DNA from: an uncultured Sphingomonas sp.
GTDB taxonomy: Bacteria; Pseudomonadota; Alphaproteobacteria; Sphingomonadales; Sphingomonadaceae
Reading direction: 5' to 3'
Assembly (NCBI RefSeq): GCF_937859915.1
Contig: NZ_CALMAW010000053.1
Coordinates: 78,314 to 142,313, forward strand
Length of the DNA: 64,000 nucleotides
The position numbers were made by a program, and so were the translations under genes. Every line of letters starts with the position of its first letter. The first letter of the stretch is position 1. This document shows, piece by piece, positions 32,896 to 40,757 of this stretch. Under the pieces are notes generated by a model, which saw only the letters and a list, made by a program, of their open reading frames with translations, was not told the origin of the DNA and did not search any database.

Positions 32896-33813
32896 ATGAC
32901 CCTCATGACCAATGACGTGACGACGCAGAAGATGGCGAGCCAGATGGCCGATAAGGGCGGCTTTATCGCCGCGCTCGATCAGAGTGGCGGCTCGACGCCG
33001 GGCGCGCTCAAGCTCTACGGCATTCCCGAGGACAGCTATTCGGGCGACGCCGAGATGTTCGCGCTGATGCATGCGATGCGGGTGCGGATCATGACCGCGC
33101 CGGCCTTCACCGGCGACAAGGTGATCGCCGCGATCCTGTTCGAGCGCACCATGGACGGCGAGGCGGACGGCACGCCGGTGCCGACCTATCTGTGGGAACA
33201 GCGCGGCATCGTCCCCTTCCTCAAGGTCGATAAGGGTCTCGAGGCCGAGGCCGACGGCGTCAGCCTGATGAAGCCGATTGCGGGGCTCGACGAACTGCTC
33301 GCGCGCGCGGTCGGGCTTGGCGTGTTCGGCACCAAGATGCGCTCGACGATCAGCCTGGCCTCCCAGACCGGCATCGCCGCGATCGCCAGGCAGCAGTTCG
33401 AGATCGGCGCGCAGATCTCCAAACACGGCCTGATCCCGATCCTCGAGCCCGAAGTCTCGATCAAGAGCCCCGACAAGGCCGGCGCCGAGGCGATCCTCTG
33501 CGCCGAGCTCAAGAAGGGGCTCGATGCGCTGCCCGAGGGCGAACAGGTGATGCTCAAACTGACCATTCCCGAGCAGGCCGATCTGTACGCGCCGCTGATC
33601 GCGCACAAGAATGTCATGCGTGTCGTCGCGCTTTCGGGCGGGTATTCGCGCGCCGATGCGTGCGCCAAGCTTGCCGAGAACCACGGCATGATCGCGAGCT
33701 TCTCGCGCGCGCTGCTTGGCGATCTGCGCGTCGACCAGGACGATGCAACCTTCGATGCGACGCTCGAGACCGCGATCGACGAGATTTACGCGGCGTCGAC
33801 CAAGAAGGCCTGA
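32896..33813 (+). CDS. fructose-bisphosphate aldolase class I
   Basis: A 305-residue Schiff-base aldolase of the bacterial class I type (FBA cleaving fructose 1,6-bisphosphate). Conserved features are [19 protein letters not shown] near the N-terminus, a central [10 protein letters not shown] strand, the Schiff-base lysine candidate in VMLKLTIPE, and a C-terminal ALSGGYSR phosphate-binding segment. ATG at 32896 or 32905 is possible; the former is used. Divergent from the glycerol operon, which it links to lower glycolysis. A repeat follows its stop. Confidence 0.92.
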   Translation: MTLMTNDVTTQKMASQMADKGGFIAALDQSGGSTPGALKLYGIPEDSYSGDAEMFALMHAMRVRIMTAPAFTGDKVIAAILFERTMDGEADGTPVPTYLWEQRGIVPFLKVDKGLEAEADGVSLMKPIAGLDELLARAVGLGVFGTKMRSTISLASQTGIAAIARQQFEIGAQISKHGLIPILEPEVSIKSPDKAGAEAILCAELKKGLDALPEGEQVMLKLTIPEQADLYAPLIAHKNVMRVVALSGGYSRADACAKLAENHGMIASFSRALLGDLRVDQDDATFDATLETAIDEIYAASTKKA

Positions 33814-33816
33814 GTC

Positions 33817-33897
33817 CTGTTCCCCGGCGACAGCCGGGGTCCAGCGCTTCAGGCGCCGCGCTTGCAACTCTGGGCCCCGGCTTTCGCCGGGGAACAG
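33817..33897. repeat. 81-bp palindromic repeat (GTTCCCCGGC type)
   Basis: 28-base arms at 33817-33844 and 33870-33897 are inverted copies with two mismatches (outer ends CTGTTCCCCGGC). Directly follows the aldolase stop, so it may act as its terminator. The second copy of the family at 57265-57366 has perfect 32-base arms. Confidence 0.8.
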
Positions 33898-33968
33898 CTT
33901 TTGATCGCGCACGACCTCGACAAGCGCACAGCGGCGCACCATTTTGGGGATCGAACGGGAGACCTAAA

Positions 33969-34418
33969 ATGGCTGACTATCGCAAGACCCCCGAAGCCGT
34001 ATCCGCGCTGACCCCCGAGCAATATCGCGTCACCCAGGAAAGCGGCACCGAACGTCCCGGTACCGGGCCGCTGCTCGGCAACAAGGCGCCCGGCATCTAT
34101 GTCGACATCGTCTCGGGCGAGCCGCTGTTCGCGAGCGCCGACAAATATGAGAGCGGCTGCGGCTGGCCGAGCTTCACCAAGCCGATTGAGCCCGCCAATG
34201 TCGCCGAGCTGCGCGACGTGACGCACGGCATGCTCCGCACCGAGGTGCGCTCGAAGCATGGCGACAGCCATCTCGGCCACGTCTTCCCCGACGGTCCGCG
34301 CGATCGTGGCGGCCTGCGCTACTGCATCAACTCGGCGTCGCTCCGCTTCGTCGCGCGCGCGGACATGGAGGCGGAAGGCTATGGCGCCTATCTGGCCCAA
34401 GTGGAGGAAATCGCATGA
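33969..34418 (+). CDS. msrB: peptide-methionine (R)-S-oxide reductase
   Basis: A 149-residue MsrB that reduces methionine-R-sulfoxide in proteins. The conserved ESGCGWPSF and the catalytic cysteine in [11 protein letters not shown] are present. The two zinc-binding CxxC pairs found in many MsrB proteins are missing; the first position reads [17 protein letters not shown], so this is a zinc-less form. It overlaps msrA by 4 bp (ATGA), making an msrB-msrA operon covering both sulfoxide stereoisomers. Confidence 0.94.
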   Translation: MADYRKTPEAVSALTPEQYRVTQESGTERPGTGPLLGNKAPGIYVDIVSGEPLFASADKYESGCGWPSFTKPIEPANVAELRDVTHGMLRTEVRSKHGDSHLGHVFPDGPRDRGGLRYCINSASLRFVARADMEAEGYGAYLAQVEEIA

Positions 34419-34927
34419 CCACCGAAACCGCGCTTCTGGCAGGCGGCTGCTTCTGGGGGATGCAGGATCTGATCCGCAAACAGCCCGGCGTGCTCTCGAC
34501 CCGCGTCGGCTATTCGGGCGGCGAGGTGCCCAACGCCACCTATCGCAACCATGGCAACCATGCCGAAGCGATCGAGATCGTCTTCGATCCCGCGGCGACG
34601 AGCTACCGCGCGATCCTCGAATATTTCTTCCAGATCCACGATCCGTCGACCAAGAACCGCCAGGGCAACGACATGGGCGCGAGCTATCGCTCGGCGATCT
34701 TCTATCGGTCGCCCGAGCAGAAGGCGGTCGCCGAAGACACGATCGCCGACGTCGACGCGTCGGGTTTGTGGCCGGGCAAGGTCGTCACCGAGGTCTCGCC
34801 CGCGGGCGATTTCTGGGAGGCCGAGCCCGAGCATCAGGATTATCTCGAGCGCATCCCCAACGGCTATACCTGCCACTTTCCGCGGCCCGGCTGGAAACTG
34901 CCGGACCGCGCGACGGCGGCGGCCTGA
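34415..34927 (+). CDS. msrA: peptide-methionine (S)-S-oxide reductase
   Basis: A 170-residue MsrA with the catalytic motif GCFWG (Cys12) near the N-terminus, the family's RVGYSGG segment, and a possible resolving cysteine in [11 protein letters not shown] near the C-terminus. Repairs methionine-S-sulfoxide. ATG at 34415 overlaps the msrB stop. It ends only three bases before the stop of the convergent RNase H-like gene. Confidence 0.95.
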   Translation: MTTETALLAGGCFWGMQDLIRKQPGVLSTRVGYSGGEVPNATYRNHGNHAEAIEIVFDPAATSYRAILEYFFQIHDPSTKNRQGNDMGASYRSAIFYRSPEQKAVAEDTIADVDASGLWPGKVVTEVSPAGDFWEAEPEHQDYLERIPNGYTCHFPRPGWKLPDRATAAA

Positions 34928-34930
34928 ACC

Positions 34931-35335
34931 TCAGCCGTGGACGATCAGGGTCGCGTCCAAAAGACCGGCCCTGATCCGTTCGAGCGCGCTGCCCGCCAGA
35001 TTGTGCGAGCGCGCGACCTGGCGGAAGCGGACGCGATCGAAGCCGGTCGCGACCGCATCGAAGGCGAGGCGGTGCGCCTCGAGCCGCGGCGCGCGGCAGG
35101 GCTGCACGCGCTTCGCCTGCGCGATCACCAGCGCGGAATCGCCGACCAGCACGACGTCGGCGGCACCGAGCGACCGGGCAAGGGTGGCGGCGTGGATCAG
35201 CGCGTGCCATTCGGCGTCGTTATTGTCGCCGAGGCCGAGCGCTGGCCAGTGATGCGTGACCCCGCGCACGGACACCGCCGCCTCCATCGCGCCCGGATTG
35301 GGGCGGCATCCGCCGTCGAAGAAGAGTTTGAGCAC
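34931..35335 (-). CDS. RNase H-like / reverse-transcriptase-like domain protein
   Basis: A 134-residue protein with an RNase H fold: catalytic acidic candidates are Asp in LFFDGGCRPNPG, Glu in NNDAEWHALIHA and Asp in VLVGDSALV. The basic protrusion of RNase HI is absent, and the C-terminal helix region is short. It likely cleaves RNA in RNA:DNA hybrids, though function may differ. GTG at 35335 is chosen: AAGGA lies about 6-8 bases upstream, and the fold begins right after it. The frame extends upstream without similarity. Confidence 0.8.
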   Translation of the reverse strand: MLKLFFDGGCRPNPGAMEAAVSVRGVTHHWPALGLGDNNDAEWHALIHAATLARSLGAADVVLVGDSALVIAQAKRVQPCRAPRLEAHRLAFDAVATGFDRVRFRQVARSHNLAGSALERIRAGLLDATLIVHG

Positions 35336-35392
35336 GGATATCCTTAGATGTCGGCCGGCTGGCAGCAAATGGATATCCCAATGCGCTACCAT

Positions 35393-35481
35393 CCGTCATG
35401 CTAAACCTGTTTCAGCATCCCCGTCCTTCGAAGCGTCTCGCCTGTGGCGTGCGGGATCCTGAAACTAGTTCAGGATGACGG
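35393..35481. repeat. 89-bp palindromic repeat (CGTCATGCT type)
   Basis: Imperfect inverted arms at 35393-35420 and 35454-35481 with outer ends CCGTCATGCT and AGGATGACGG. The same family occurs at 44891-44977. Lies in the 218-bp gap before the DedA gene. Confidence 0.75.
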
Positions 35482-35553
35482 CTTAGCGTGTAGCGCGCTC
35501 GTGCTGAACGCGCGTGCTGGTCAGCGCGGCGGCGACGTCCTAACGCCACCGCC

Positions 35554-36099
35554 ATGGCCCTTGACGCGCTCATCGTCCGCTTCGGACTCCCCGCCATATT
35601 CGTCGGCGCCGGCGTCGAGGGCGAGCCGTTCGCGATCGCGGGCGGGTTCCTCGCGCATCGCCATCTCGTGCCGCTATCGGCGGCGATCGCGGCGGCGACG
35701 GCGGGGTCGCTGCTGATCGACCAGATGTGGTTCTTCCTCGGCCGCTATGCACGATCGAGCCGTTGGGTGGCGAAGATGCGCAGGCGCCCGGCGTTCGACC
35801 GCATGCTCGGCGTGATCGAGCGCCATCCGGTGACGTCGGTGCTATTCTTCCGCTTCGCCTACGGGTTGCGTGCGGTGGCGCCGGTCGCGATCGGGACATC
35901 GCGGGTGCCGGTCGCGCGCTTCGTGACGCTCAATCTCGCGGCGGCGGCGGTCTGGGGTCCGGCCTTCACGCTCGCCGGCTATGTCTTCGGCCATGCCATC
36001 GATCGCTGGCTGCCGGGCTTCGGCCCCTATGGCATCGCGCTCGGCGCCGCCGTCTCGATCGGTGTCGCGATCGCGCTGTTCGCGCACCGGCATCGCTAG
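35554..36099 (+). CDS. DedA family membrane protein (VTT domain)
   Basis: A 181-residue inner-membrane protein with the DedA/VTT pattern: a hydrophobic re-entrant stretch near GAGVEGEPFAIAGGFLA, then the conserved basic-rich FFRFAYGLRAVAPVAIGTSR segment, and two C-terminal helices. DedA proteins are linked to lipid (undecaprenyl-phosphate or phosphatidylethanolamine) scrambling and envelope homeostasis. No co-transcribed partner: the next gene, zorA-like, starts 75 bp later, so read-through is possible but unproven. Confidence 0.85.
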   Translation: MALDALIVRFGLPAIFVGAGVEGEPFAIAGGFLAHRHLVPLSAAIAAATAGSLLIDQMWFFLGRYARSSRWVAKMRRRPAFDRMLGVIERHPVTSVLFFRFAYGLRAVAPVAIGTSRVPVARFVTLNLAAAAVWGPAFTLAGYVFGHAIDRWLPGFGPYGIALGAAVSIGVAIALFAHRHR

Positions 36100-36174
36100 C
36101 GGCACGCGAAAAGACGTGGCCCGATCCGGGACAGCGGCTAAGGTCGACGGCACGCTCAACCGCCGCAGGACCGC

Positions 36175-37662
36175 ATGAACCCTTTCAATTCGCTGTTCGA
36201 CGGCATCGATGCGGGCGTCGAGGCGCTGTTCTCGATCAACAATATCGCGCTGTGGTTCGCCTCGGGGCTGCTCGCCTGGTGCGCGTGGATCATCGTCTAC
36301 AATTACCGCCGCCATTACGCCCCCTTCTCGCGTCAGTTGTCGGACCGGCTCGAGGTCACCGGCTTTGTCGCCGAGGCCGATGACGACGCCAGCGCGCAGC
36401 GCGCCTTCGCGGTCGCCTTCGGCCAGGTCGATGCGGCGATGTCGGCGGGCGGCCCCGGCGGCAGCGGGCTGCGCCACGCCTGGCGCCAGTTCCGCGGCAC
36501 GCTGCTCGACCCGGGCGAGATCCCGCTGCGCACGACGGCGCGGCCCGAGGATTATTTCCTTCATCTCGGCGACGAGACGCGCGTCCTCGCCTGGTGGGCC
36601 AATATCTTCGTCGCGATCGGCCTGACCTTCACCTTCCTCGGCATCGTCGCGGCGCTGCTCAAGGCGGTGCAGGCGATGGGGGCGAGTGCGGACCCGGCCA
36701 ACATGCAGGTCGCGCTGGTCGCGCTGCTCCATATCACCGCCGCGAAATTCTGGACGTCGATCGGCGGCGTGCTGTCGTCGATCATCCTGCGCGTCTTCGA
36801 CCGCCGCTGGCATTCGAGTCTCGACCGCAGGCTCCAGCGGCTGTGCGACCGCATCGAGGCGGGGACGGTCGCGGTCTCGCCGCAGCGCATCGCCGCCGAG
36901 CAGCTGATCGAGGCGCGTCGCCACAATGAGCTGCTGGCCGGGCGCACCACGCCCGCCAACGCTGTCGGATCGGGCGGGGCGGGCGCCCCGTCCGGCGAGG
37001 CGGGCGAGCAGATCTCGAACGCGGCGCGCGACTTCGCGCTCGCCACCGACCGGCTGTCGGCGACGCTCGACGGGCTCGACGCGCGCGTCGGCGCGATGAC
37101 CGGGCGGATCGTCGCCGAGGCTTCCGAAGGCGTCGGCGCCGCGCTCGGCAAGGCGATCAAGCGCTCGACCGACGCGACCGACACGCAGGCCGAGACGCTC
37201 ACCGCCGCCAGCGACGAGGTCAAGACGCTGCTCGCCACGCTCGGCCGCGTCGTCGGCGAGATGAGCGCGGTGTTCGCGCCGCTCAGGACCGCGACGGTGT
37301 CGATCGAGCGCTCGGTGCTCGCCACGCAGGACCTGCTCGACGTCGCCACCCGCCGCACCGAACAGGGCGAGGCCACGCTCAAGGCGACCGCCGAGAGTCT
37401 CGAGGACACCAGCCGCGCCGCCGCGCGCGCGTGGGACAGCTATCGCGAGCGCTTCGACGCGGTCGACGTCTCGCTCGCCGGCGCGCTCGAGCGGATCCAC
37501 GCAGCGTCGGCCGAGCATGCCGGCGCGCTCACCGAACAGATCGGGCGCATCGATCGCGCGCTGGGGCAGGCAGTCGATCGGCTGGCGGGCGCGCTCGAGG
37601 TGATCGGCGACCTCACCGCGGTGCTCGACGACCTGCGCGGCGATCTTCCGGCGAAGCGCTGA
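36175..37662 (+). CDS. zorA: ZorA-like MotA/ExbB-type channel protein of a Zorya-like locus
   Basis: A 495-residue protein. Hydrophobic segments lie at about 23-43, 142-164 and 183-206, followed by a long Ala/Glu/Asp-rich helical tail (about 270-490) without charge-free breaks, predicted coiled coil or helical rod. This is the layout of ZorA: a MotA-like channel plus cytoplasmic tail. Flagellar MotA and TolQ/ExbB do not carry such a tail. The next gene is a MotB-like partner one base away, then a ZorC-like gene. Zorya A and B form an inner-membrane proton-driven complex that senses phage infection. Assigned from architecture and context, not by profile search. Confidence 0.75.
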   Translation: MNPFNSLFDGIDAGVEALFSINNIALWFASGLLAWCAWIIVYNYRRHYAPFSRQLSDRLEVTGFVAEADDDASAQRAFAVAFGQVDAAMSAGGPGGSGLRHAWRQFRGTLLDPGEIPLRTTARPEDYFLHLGDETRVLAWWANIFVAIGLTFTFLGIVAALLKAVQAMGASADPANMQVALVALLHITAAKFWTSIGGVLSSIILRVFDRRWHSSLDRRLQRLCDRIEAGTVAVSPQRIAAEQLIEARRHNELLAGRTTPANAVGSGGAGAPSGEAGEQISNAARDFALATDRLSATLDGLDARVGAMTGRIVAEASEGVGAALGKAIKRSTDATDTQAETLTAASDEVKTLLATLGRVVGEMSAVFAPLRTATVSIERSVLATQDLLDVATRRTEQGEATLKATAESLEDTSRAAARAWDSYRERFDAVDVSLAGALERIHAASAEHAGALTEQIGRIDRALGQAVDRLAGALEVIGDLTAVLDDLRGDLPAKR

Positions 37663-37663
37663 C

Positions 37664-38389
37664 ATGGCGCGGGGCGTCCGCCGGTCGCGGTCCGAGGAGG
37701 AGCAGGAGAGCTATTTCGTCTCGATGGCCGACATGATGGTCGGCCTGCTGTTCGTGTTCATCATCCTGCTGCTCTATTTCGCGCTGCAGTTCCGCCAGAC
37801 CACGCACGACCTGTCGAGCGCGGAGCAGAGCCGGGCGGCGATCCTGAAACGCCTCGACGAGCAGCTCCGCGACCATGGTCTCGCGGTCAGCATCGACACC
37901 GGCAGCGGCGTGCTGCGGCTGCCCGAGGACGTGCTGTTCGACGTCGGCCATGCCGAACTGACGCCGCGCGGGCGGCAGGCGGTGGCGGTGCTGGGCCAGG
38001 CGATGCAGCAGATCCTGCCCTGCTATACCTATCCGCGGCCCGCGACCGGCTGTCCGGCGACCGCGCAGCATGTCGACGCGATCTTCATCGAGGGGCATAC
38101 CGACAGCGATCCGATGGCCGGCCAGGGGCTGATCCGCGACAATCTCGATCTCTCGGTGATCCGCGCGACCAACACCTTCCGCGCGCTGGTCGCCGAGGCG
38201 CCGGGGCTCGGGGAGATGCGCAACCAGCTGCCGGGGCAGGGCGCGCCGCAGCCGATCCTCAGCGTCAGCGGCTATGGTGCCGACCGCCCCGTCGATCCCA
38301 GCGGCACGCCCGATGCCAAGCGCCGCAACCGCCGCATCGATCTGCGCTTCCTGATGGCGACGCCGCAGACCCGGGAGCCGCGCCGGTGA
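37664..38389 (+). CDS. zorB: ZorB-like MotB/OmpA-type partner of the Zorya-like locus
   Basis: A 241-residue protein with a short cytoplasmic N-terminus, one hydrophobic segment (about residues 26-45) preceded by Asp23 in FVSMADMMVGL, the position of the proton-carrying Asp of MotB proteins, and a C-terminal OmpA-type peptidoglycan-binding domain (IFIEGHTDSDPM, NRRIDLRFLM). The NRRIDLRF ending and insertion around residues 120-140 fit ZorB better than flagellar MotB. It begins one base after the zorA stop and ends in a 4-bp GTGA overlap with the following gene. Confidence 0.78.
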   Translation: MARGVRRSRSEEEQESYFVSMADMMVGLLFVFIILLLYFALQFRQTTHDLSSAEQSRAAILKRLDEQLRDHGLAVSIDTGSGVLRLPEDVLFDVGHAELTPRGRQAVAVLGQAMQQILPCYTYPRPATGCPATAQHVDAIFIEGHTDSDPMAGQGLIRDNLDLSVIRATNTFRALVAEAPGLGEMRNQLPGQGAPQPILSVSGYGADRPVDPSGTPDAKRRNRRIDLRFLMATPQTREPRR

Positions 38390-38964
38390 GCAGGCTGCGC
38401 GAGGCGTCGATTGCGCTGGCGCGCAGGGGCGGCCATCCCGTGCTGTCGGTCGAACGGCTGTTCGCGATCGAGCGCATCGCCGCCGGGCTCGAGGCGCGAC
38501 GCATCCCGGGCGGCTTGGGCGCATCCGACTTGATCGAACGCGCCGAGGACAAGGGGCTCAGCGCGCTATCGATCGCCGATCTGCGCCGCCTGCTGCGCAC
38601 GATCTGGACGGATCGCGGACGCGCGCGTCTCGCGAGCGCATTGGTCGAGCGGTTGGCGGAAGATGGTCGGCGCAGCATCGATCGCGCAGTGATCGCCACT
38701 TATCTGGGCCTCTATCCGGTGGATCATCCGGCGTTCGGGCGGTTGCGCGGGGCGGCAGCGGCGGCCGCCGATCGCCATGGCTGGGCCTGGCGTGCCGCGG
38801 GGCAGACGTGGCGATTGTGGGAGGGCAGCGACACGTTCGGCGAGGCGTTGCGAGCCGCTGCCGATCCGGCCGCCCTGCTTCGCGATACGGGTTTCGTCGG
38901 CCCGCTGGCGAACGGGGCGTTCGTCAGCGCGGCGTCTGCAGGTGCGGCGCGAGCAACGCGATGA
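38386..38964 (+). CDS. zorC: short ZorC-like (EH_Signature-type) protein, probably truncated
   Basis: A 192-residue soluble protein. GTG start overlaps the zorB stop (GTGA). The segment AVIATYLGLYPVDHPAFGRL followed by WAWRAAGQTWRLWEGSDTFG resembles, as I recall them, EH_Signature-type proteins such as ZorC. Known ZorC proteins are clearly longer. The last dozen codons lie antisense to the end of the convergent hydrolase gene and look like read-through, so the gene seems cut off near 38930. No helicase/nuclease effector (ZorD) or HNH (ZorE) follows. It could instead be a naturally short member. Confidence 0.55.
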   Translation: MSRLREASIALARRGGHPVLSVERLFAIERIAAGLEARRIPGGLGASDLIERAEDKGLSALSIADLRRLLRTIWTDRGRARLASALVERLAEDGRRSIDRAVIATYLGLYPVDHPAFGRLRGAAAAAADRHGWAWRAAGQTWRLWEGSDTFGEALRAAADPAALLRDTGFVGPLANGAFVSAASAGAARATR

Positions 38965-39760
38965 TCTGCTCCGGCCGCTCGTCGATCAGCCAATGCGAGC
39001 CGCCTTCGACGATCTCGAACCGGTAGGGGCCGTCGACGAAGCGCGCGGTGGCGAGCGCCGCGGTGCGTCCCAGCGCCTGGTCTTCGTCGCCCCACGCGAA
39101 CAGTGTCGGCACGATGATCTGCCCGACCAGCGAATTGTCCCCCATGGCCCGATACCAGTTGAGCGCGGCGGTCAGCGCACCGTCCTCGCGCAGCCGCCCG
39201 ACGATCGCCTCGACCTGCGTCGGCGCGACCTTGCCGCGATAGGCGGCGCGCAACTGGGCCGCGTCGTCGGCGAGCAGATAGGTCTCGGCGATGCCGGGCG
39301 CGGCGCGGAACATCAACATATAGGCGGAGCGCGCCTGCTGGTCCGGATCGCTGCGGATCGCGGCCGCGAGCGCGGACGGGTGCGGCGTCGACAGGATCGT
39401 CAGCGTCTTAAGACGATCGGCATAGCCGCCCGCCACCGCCCAGCCGACTGCGCCGCCCCAATCGTGGCCGACCAGATGAAAACGGTGGACACCGAGTGCG
39501 TCCGCGACGGCGATAACGTCGGCGACGAGATGCGGCATCGTGTAAGCGGCGCGCTTGAGGGCGCGCGCGCCCGGCGAATAGCCCCGCTGGTCGAACGCGA
39601 CGGCGCGGTAGCCATGGGCCGCGAAGCTTTCGAGGATCGGCAGCCAGGCGTCGGCGAATTGCGGGAAACCGTGCAGACAGAGTAGCAGCTCGCCATCGCG
39701 CGGTCCGCAGGCCAGCGCATCGAAATGCTGGCCGTTGGCCTCGATCACGATCCTGTCCAT
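38924..39760 (-). CDS. alpha/beta hydrolase (haloalkane dehalogenase/epoxide hydrolase-like)
   Basis: A 278-residue alpha/beta-fold hydrolase. The oxyanion-hole region is CLHGFPQFADAW, the nucleophile elbow GHDWGGAV with Asp as nucleophile (as in epoxide hydrolases and dehalogenases), and the catalytic His lies in EGGSHWLIDERPE near the C-terminus. ATG at 39760 has GGAGG about 5 bases upstream. The natural ending before the stop shows this gene is intact at its 3' end, although it overlaps the zorC-like ORF by 41 bp on the other strand. Confidence 0.88.
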   Translation of the reverse strand: MDRIVIEANGQHFDALACGPRDGELLLCLHGFPQFADAWLPILESFAAHGYRAVAFDQRGYSPGARALKRAAYTMPHLVADVIAVADALGVHRFHLVGHDWGGAVGWAVAGGYADRLKTLTILSTPHPSALAAAIRSDPDQQARSAYMLMFRAAPGIAETYLLADDAAQLRAAYRGKVAPTQVEAIVGRLREDGALTAALNWYRAMGDNSLVGQIIVPTLFAWGDEDQALGRTAALATARFVDGPYRFEIVEGGSHWLIDERPEQIIALLAPHLQTPR

Positions 39761-39794
39761 CGGCGCCTCCTGACGCAAGCCTGTCCCCAGCCGT

Positions 39795-39885
39795 ATCGCG
39801 CAGCGCGAAGCAGCGACGCAATCCAGCTCAACGCCTGTCGAGCCCGATGGCTTCCCCGGGACGAAATCCCGGGGTCGCAATGACG
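39795..39885. repeat. palindromic repeat variant between hydrolase and SDR genes, with a strong hairpin
   Basis: Contains GAAGCAGCGACGCAATCCAG and ends GGTCGCAATGACGG; inside is a perfect hairpin CCCCGGG-ACGAAAT-CCCGGGG (39854-39874). It follows the SDR stop on the minus strand, so it may terminate that transcript. Related to the repeat at 15587-15658. Confidence 0.6.
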
Positions 39886-39911
39886 GGCGTGAGGGCCTGC
39901 CGCCGCTGTCC

Positions 39912-40697
39912 TCACGCGATCGTCGGTACGATCCCGCCCTCGGCGCGGATCGCCGCGCCATTGGTGACCGCGGCGAGCGGGCTGGCGAGGAAGGCGACGA
40001 TCGCGCCGATCTCCTCGGGTTCGGTCAGCCGCCCGATCAACGACGACGGCCGCGCGGTCTGGACGAAGTTTTTGCCGAGCTCCTCGTCGGAGAGGCTCTT
40101 GTCCTTGGCGGTGCTGCGGATGAAGTCGACGATGCCGGCCGAGCGCGTCGGGCCCGGCAGCACCGAATTGACCGTCACGCCGGTGCCCCTGGTCTGCACC
40201 GCGAGCCCGCGCGCGATCGCCAGCTGCGCGGTCTTGGTGGTGCCGTAATGGACCATTTCCTCGGGGATCATCAGTGCGCTCTCGCTGGCGATGAAGATGA
40301 TCCTGCCCCAATCCTTCGCCAGCATCTTGGGAAAATAATGCCGGCAGAGGCGCGCGCCGCTGACGACGTTGACCTCGAAGAGGTGATGCCAGTCGGCATC
40401 GCTGATCTCGGTGAAGGGCTTGGCTTCGTAGATGCCGAGATTGTTGATCAGGATGTCGGCATCGGGGACCGCCGCGATCAGCGTCGCGGCGCCTTCGGCG
40501 GTACCGGGATCGGCGAGCACTGCACGCACCTTGCCCAGCTTGCCGATCCGCGCCGCGGCCTCGTCGAGCTTGTCCTGGCTGCGCCCGCAGATGATCGTCT
40601 CCGCCCCCTCCTGCGCAAGCCGCTCGGCGATGGCGAGGCCGATGCCGGCGGTCGATCCGGTGACGAGGGCGGTCTTGCCGCTGAGGTTGAGGTCCAT
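39912..40697 (-). CDS. short-chain dehydrogenase/reductase
   Basis: A 261-residue classical SDR. Cofactor motif TGSTAGIGLAIAERLA (TGxxxGIG), NNLG at the NNAG position, Ser in FIASESALMI, and catalytic YGTTK for the YxxxK pair. The C-terminus is typical. The substrate is unknown. It is transcribed in the same direction as the GH92 gene upstream (60 bp between), but co-function is not evident. Confidence 0.9.
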   Translation of the reverse strand: MDLNLSGKTALVTGSTAGIGLAIAERLAQEGAETIICGRSQDKLDEAAARIGKLGKVRAVLADPGTAEGAATLIAAVPDADILINNLGIYEAKPFTEISDADWHHLFEVNVVSGARLCRHYFPKMLAKDWGRIIFIASESALMIPEEMVHYGTTKTAQLAIARGLAVQTRGTGVTVNSVLPGPTRSAGIVDFIRSTAKDKSLSDEELGKNFVQTARPSSLIGRLTEPEEIGAIVAFLASPLAAVTNGAAIRAEGGIVPTIA

Positions 40698-40757
40698 GCG
40701 CGCGAGGCTCCTTCGGTTGAGCGACGCAGGTAGGGACGCGGTGCGCCGTCCGAAAGG

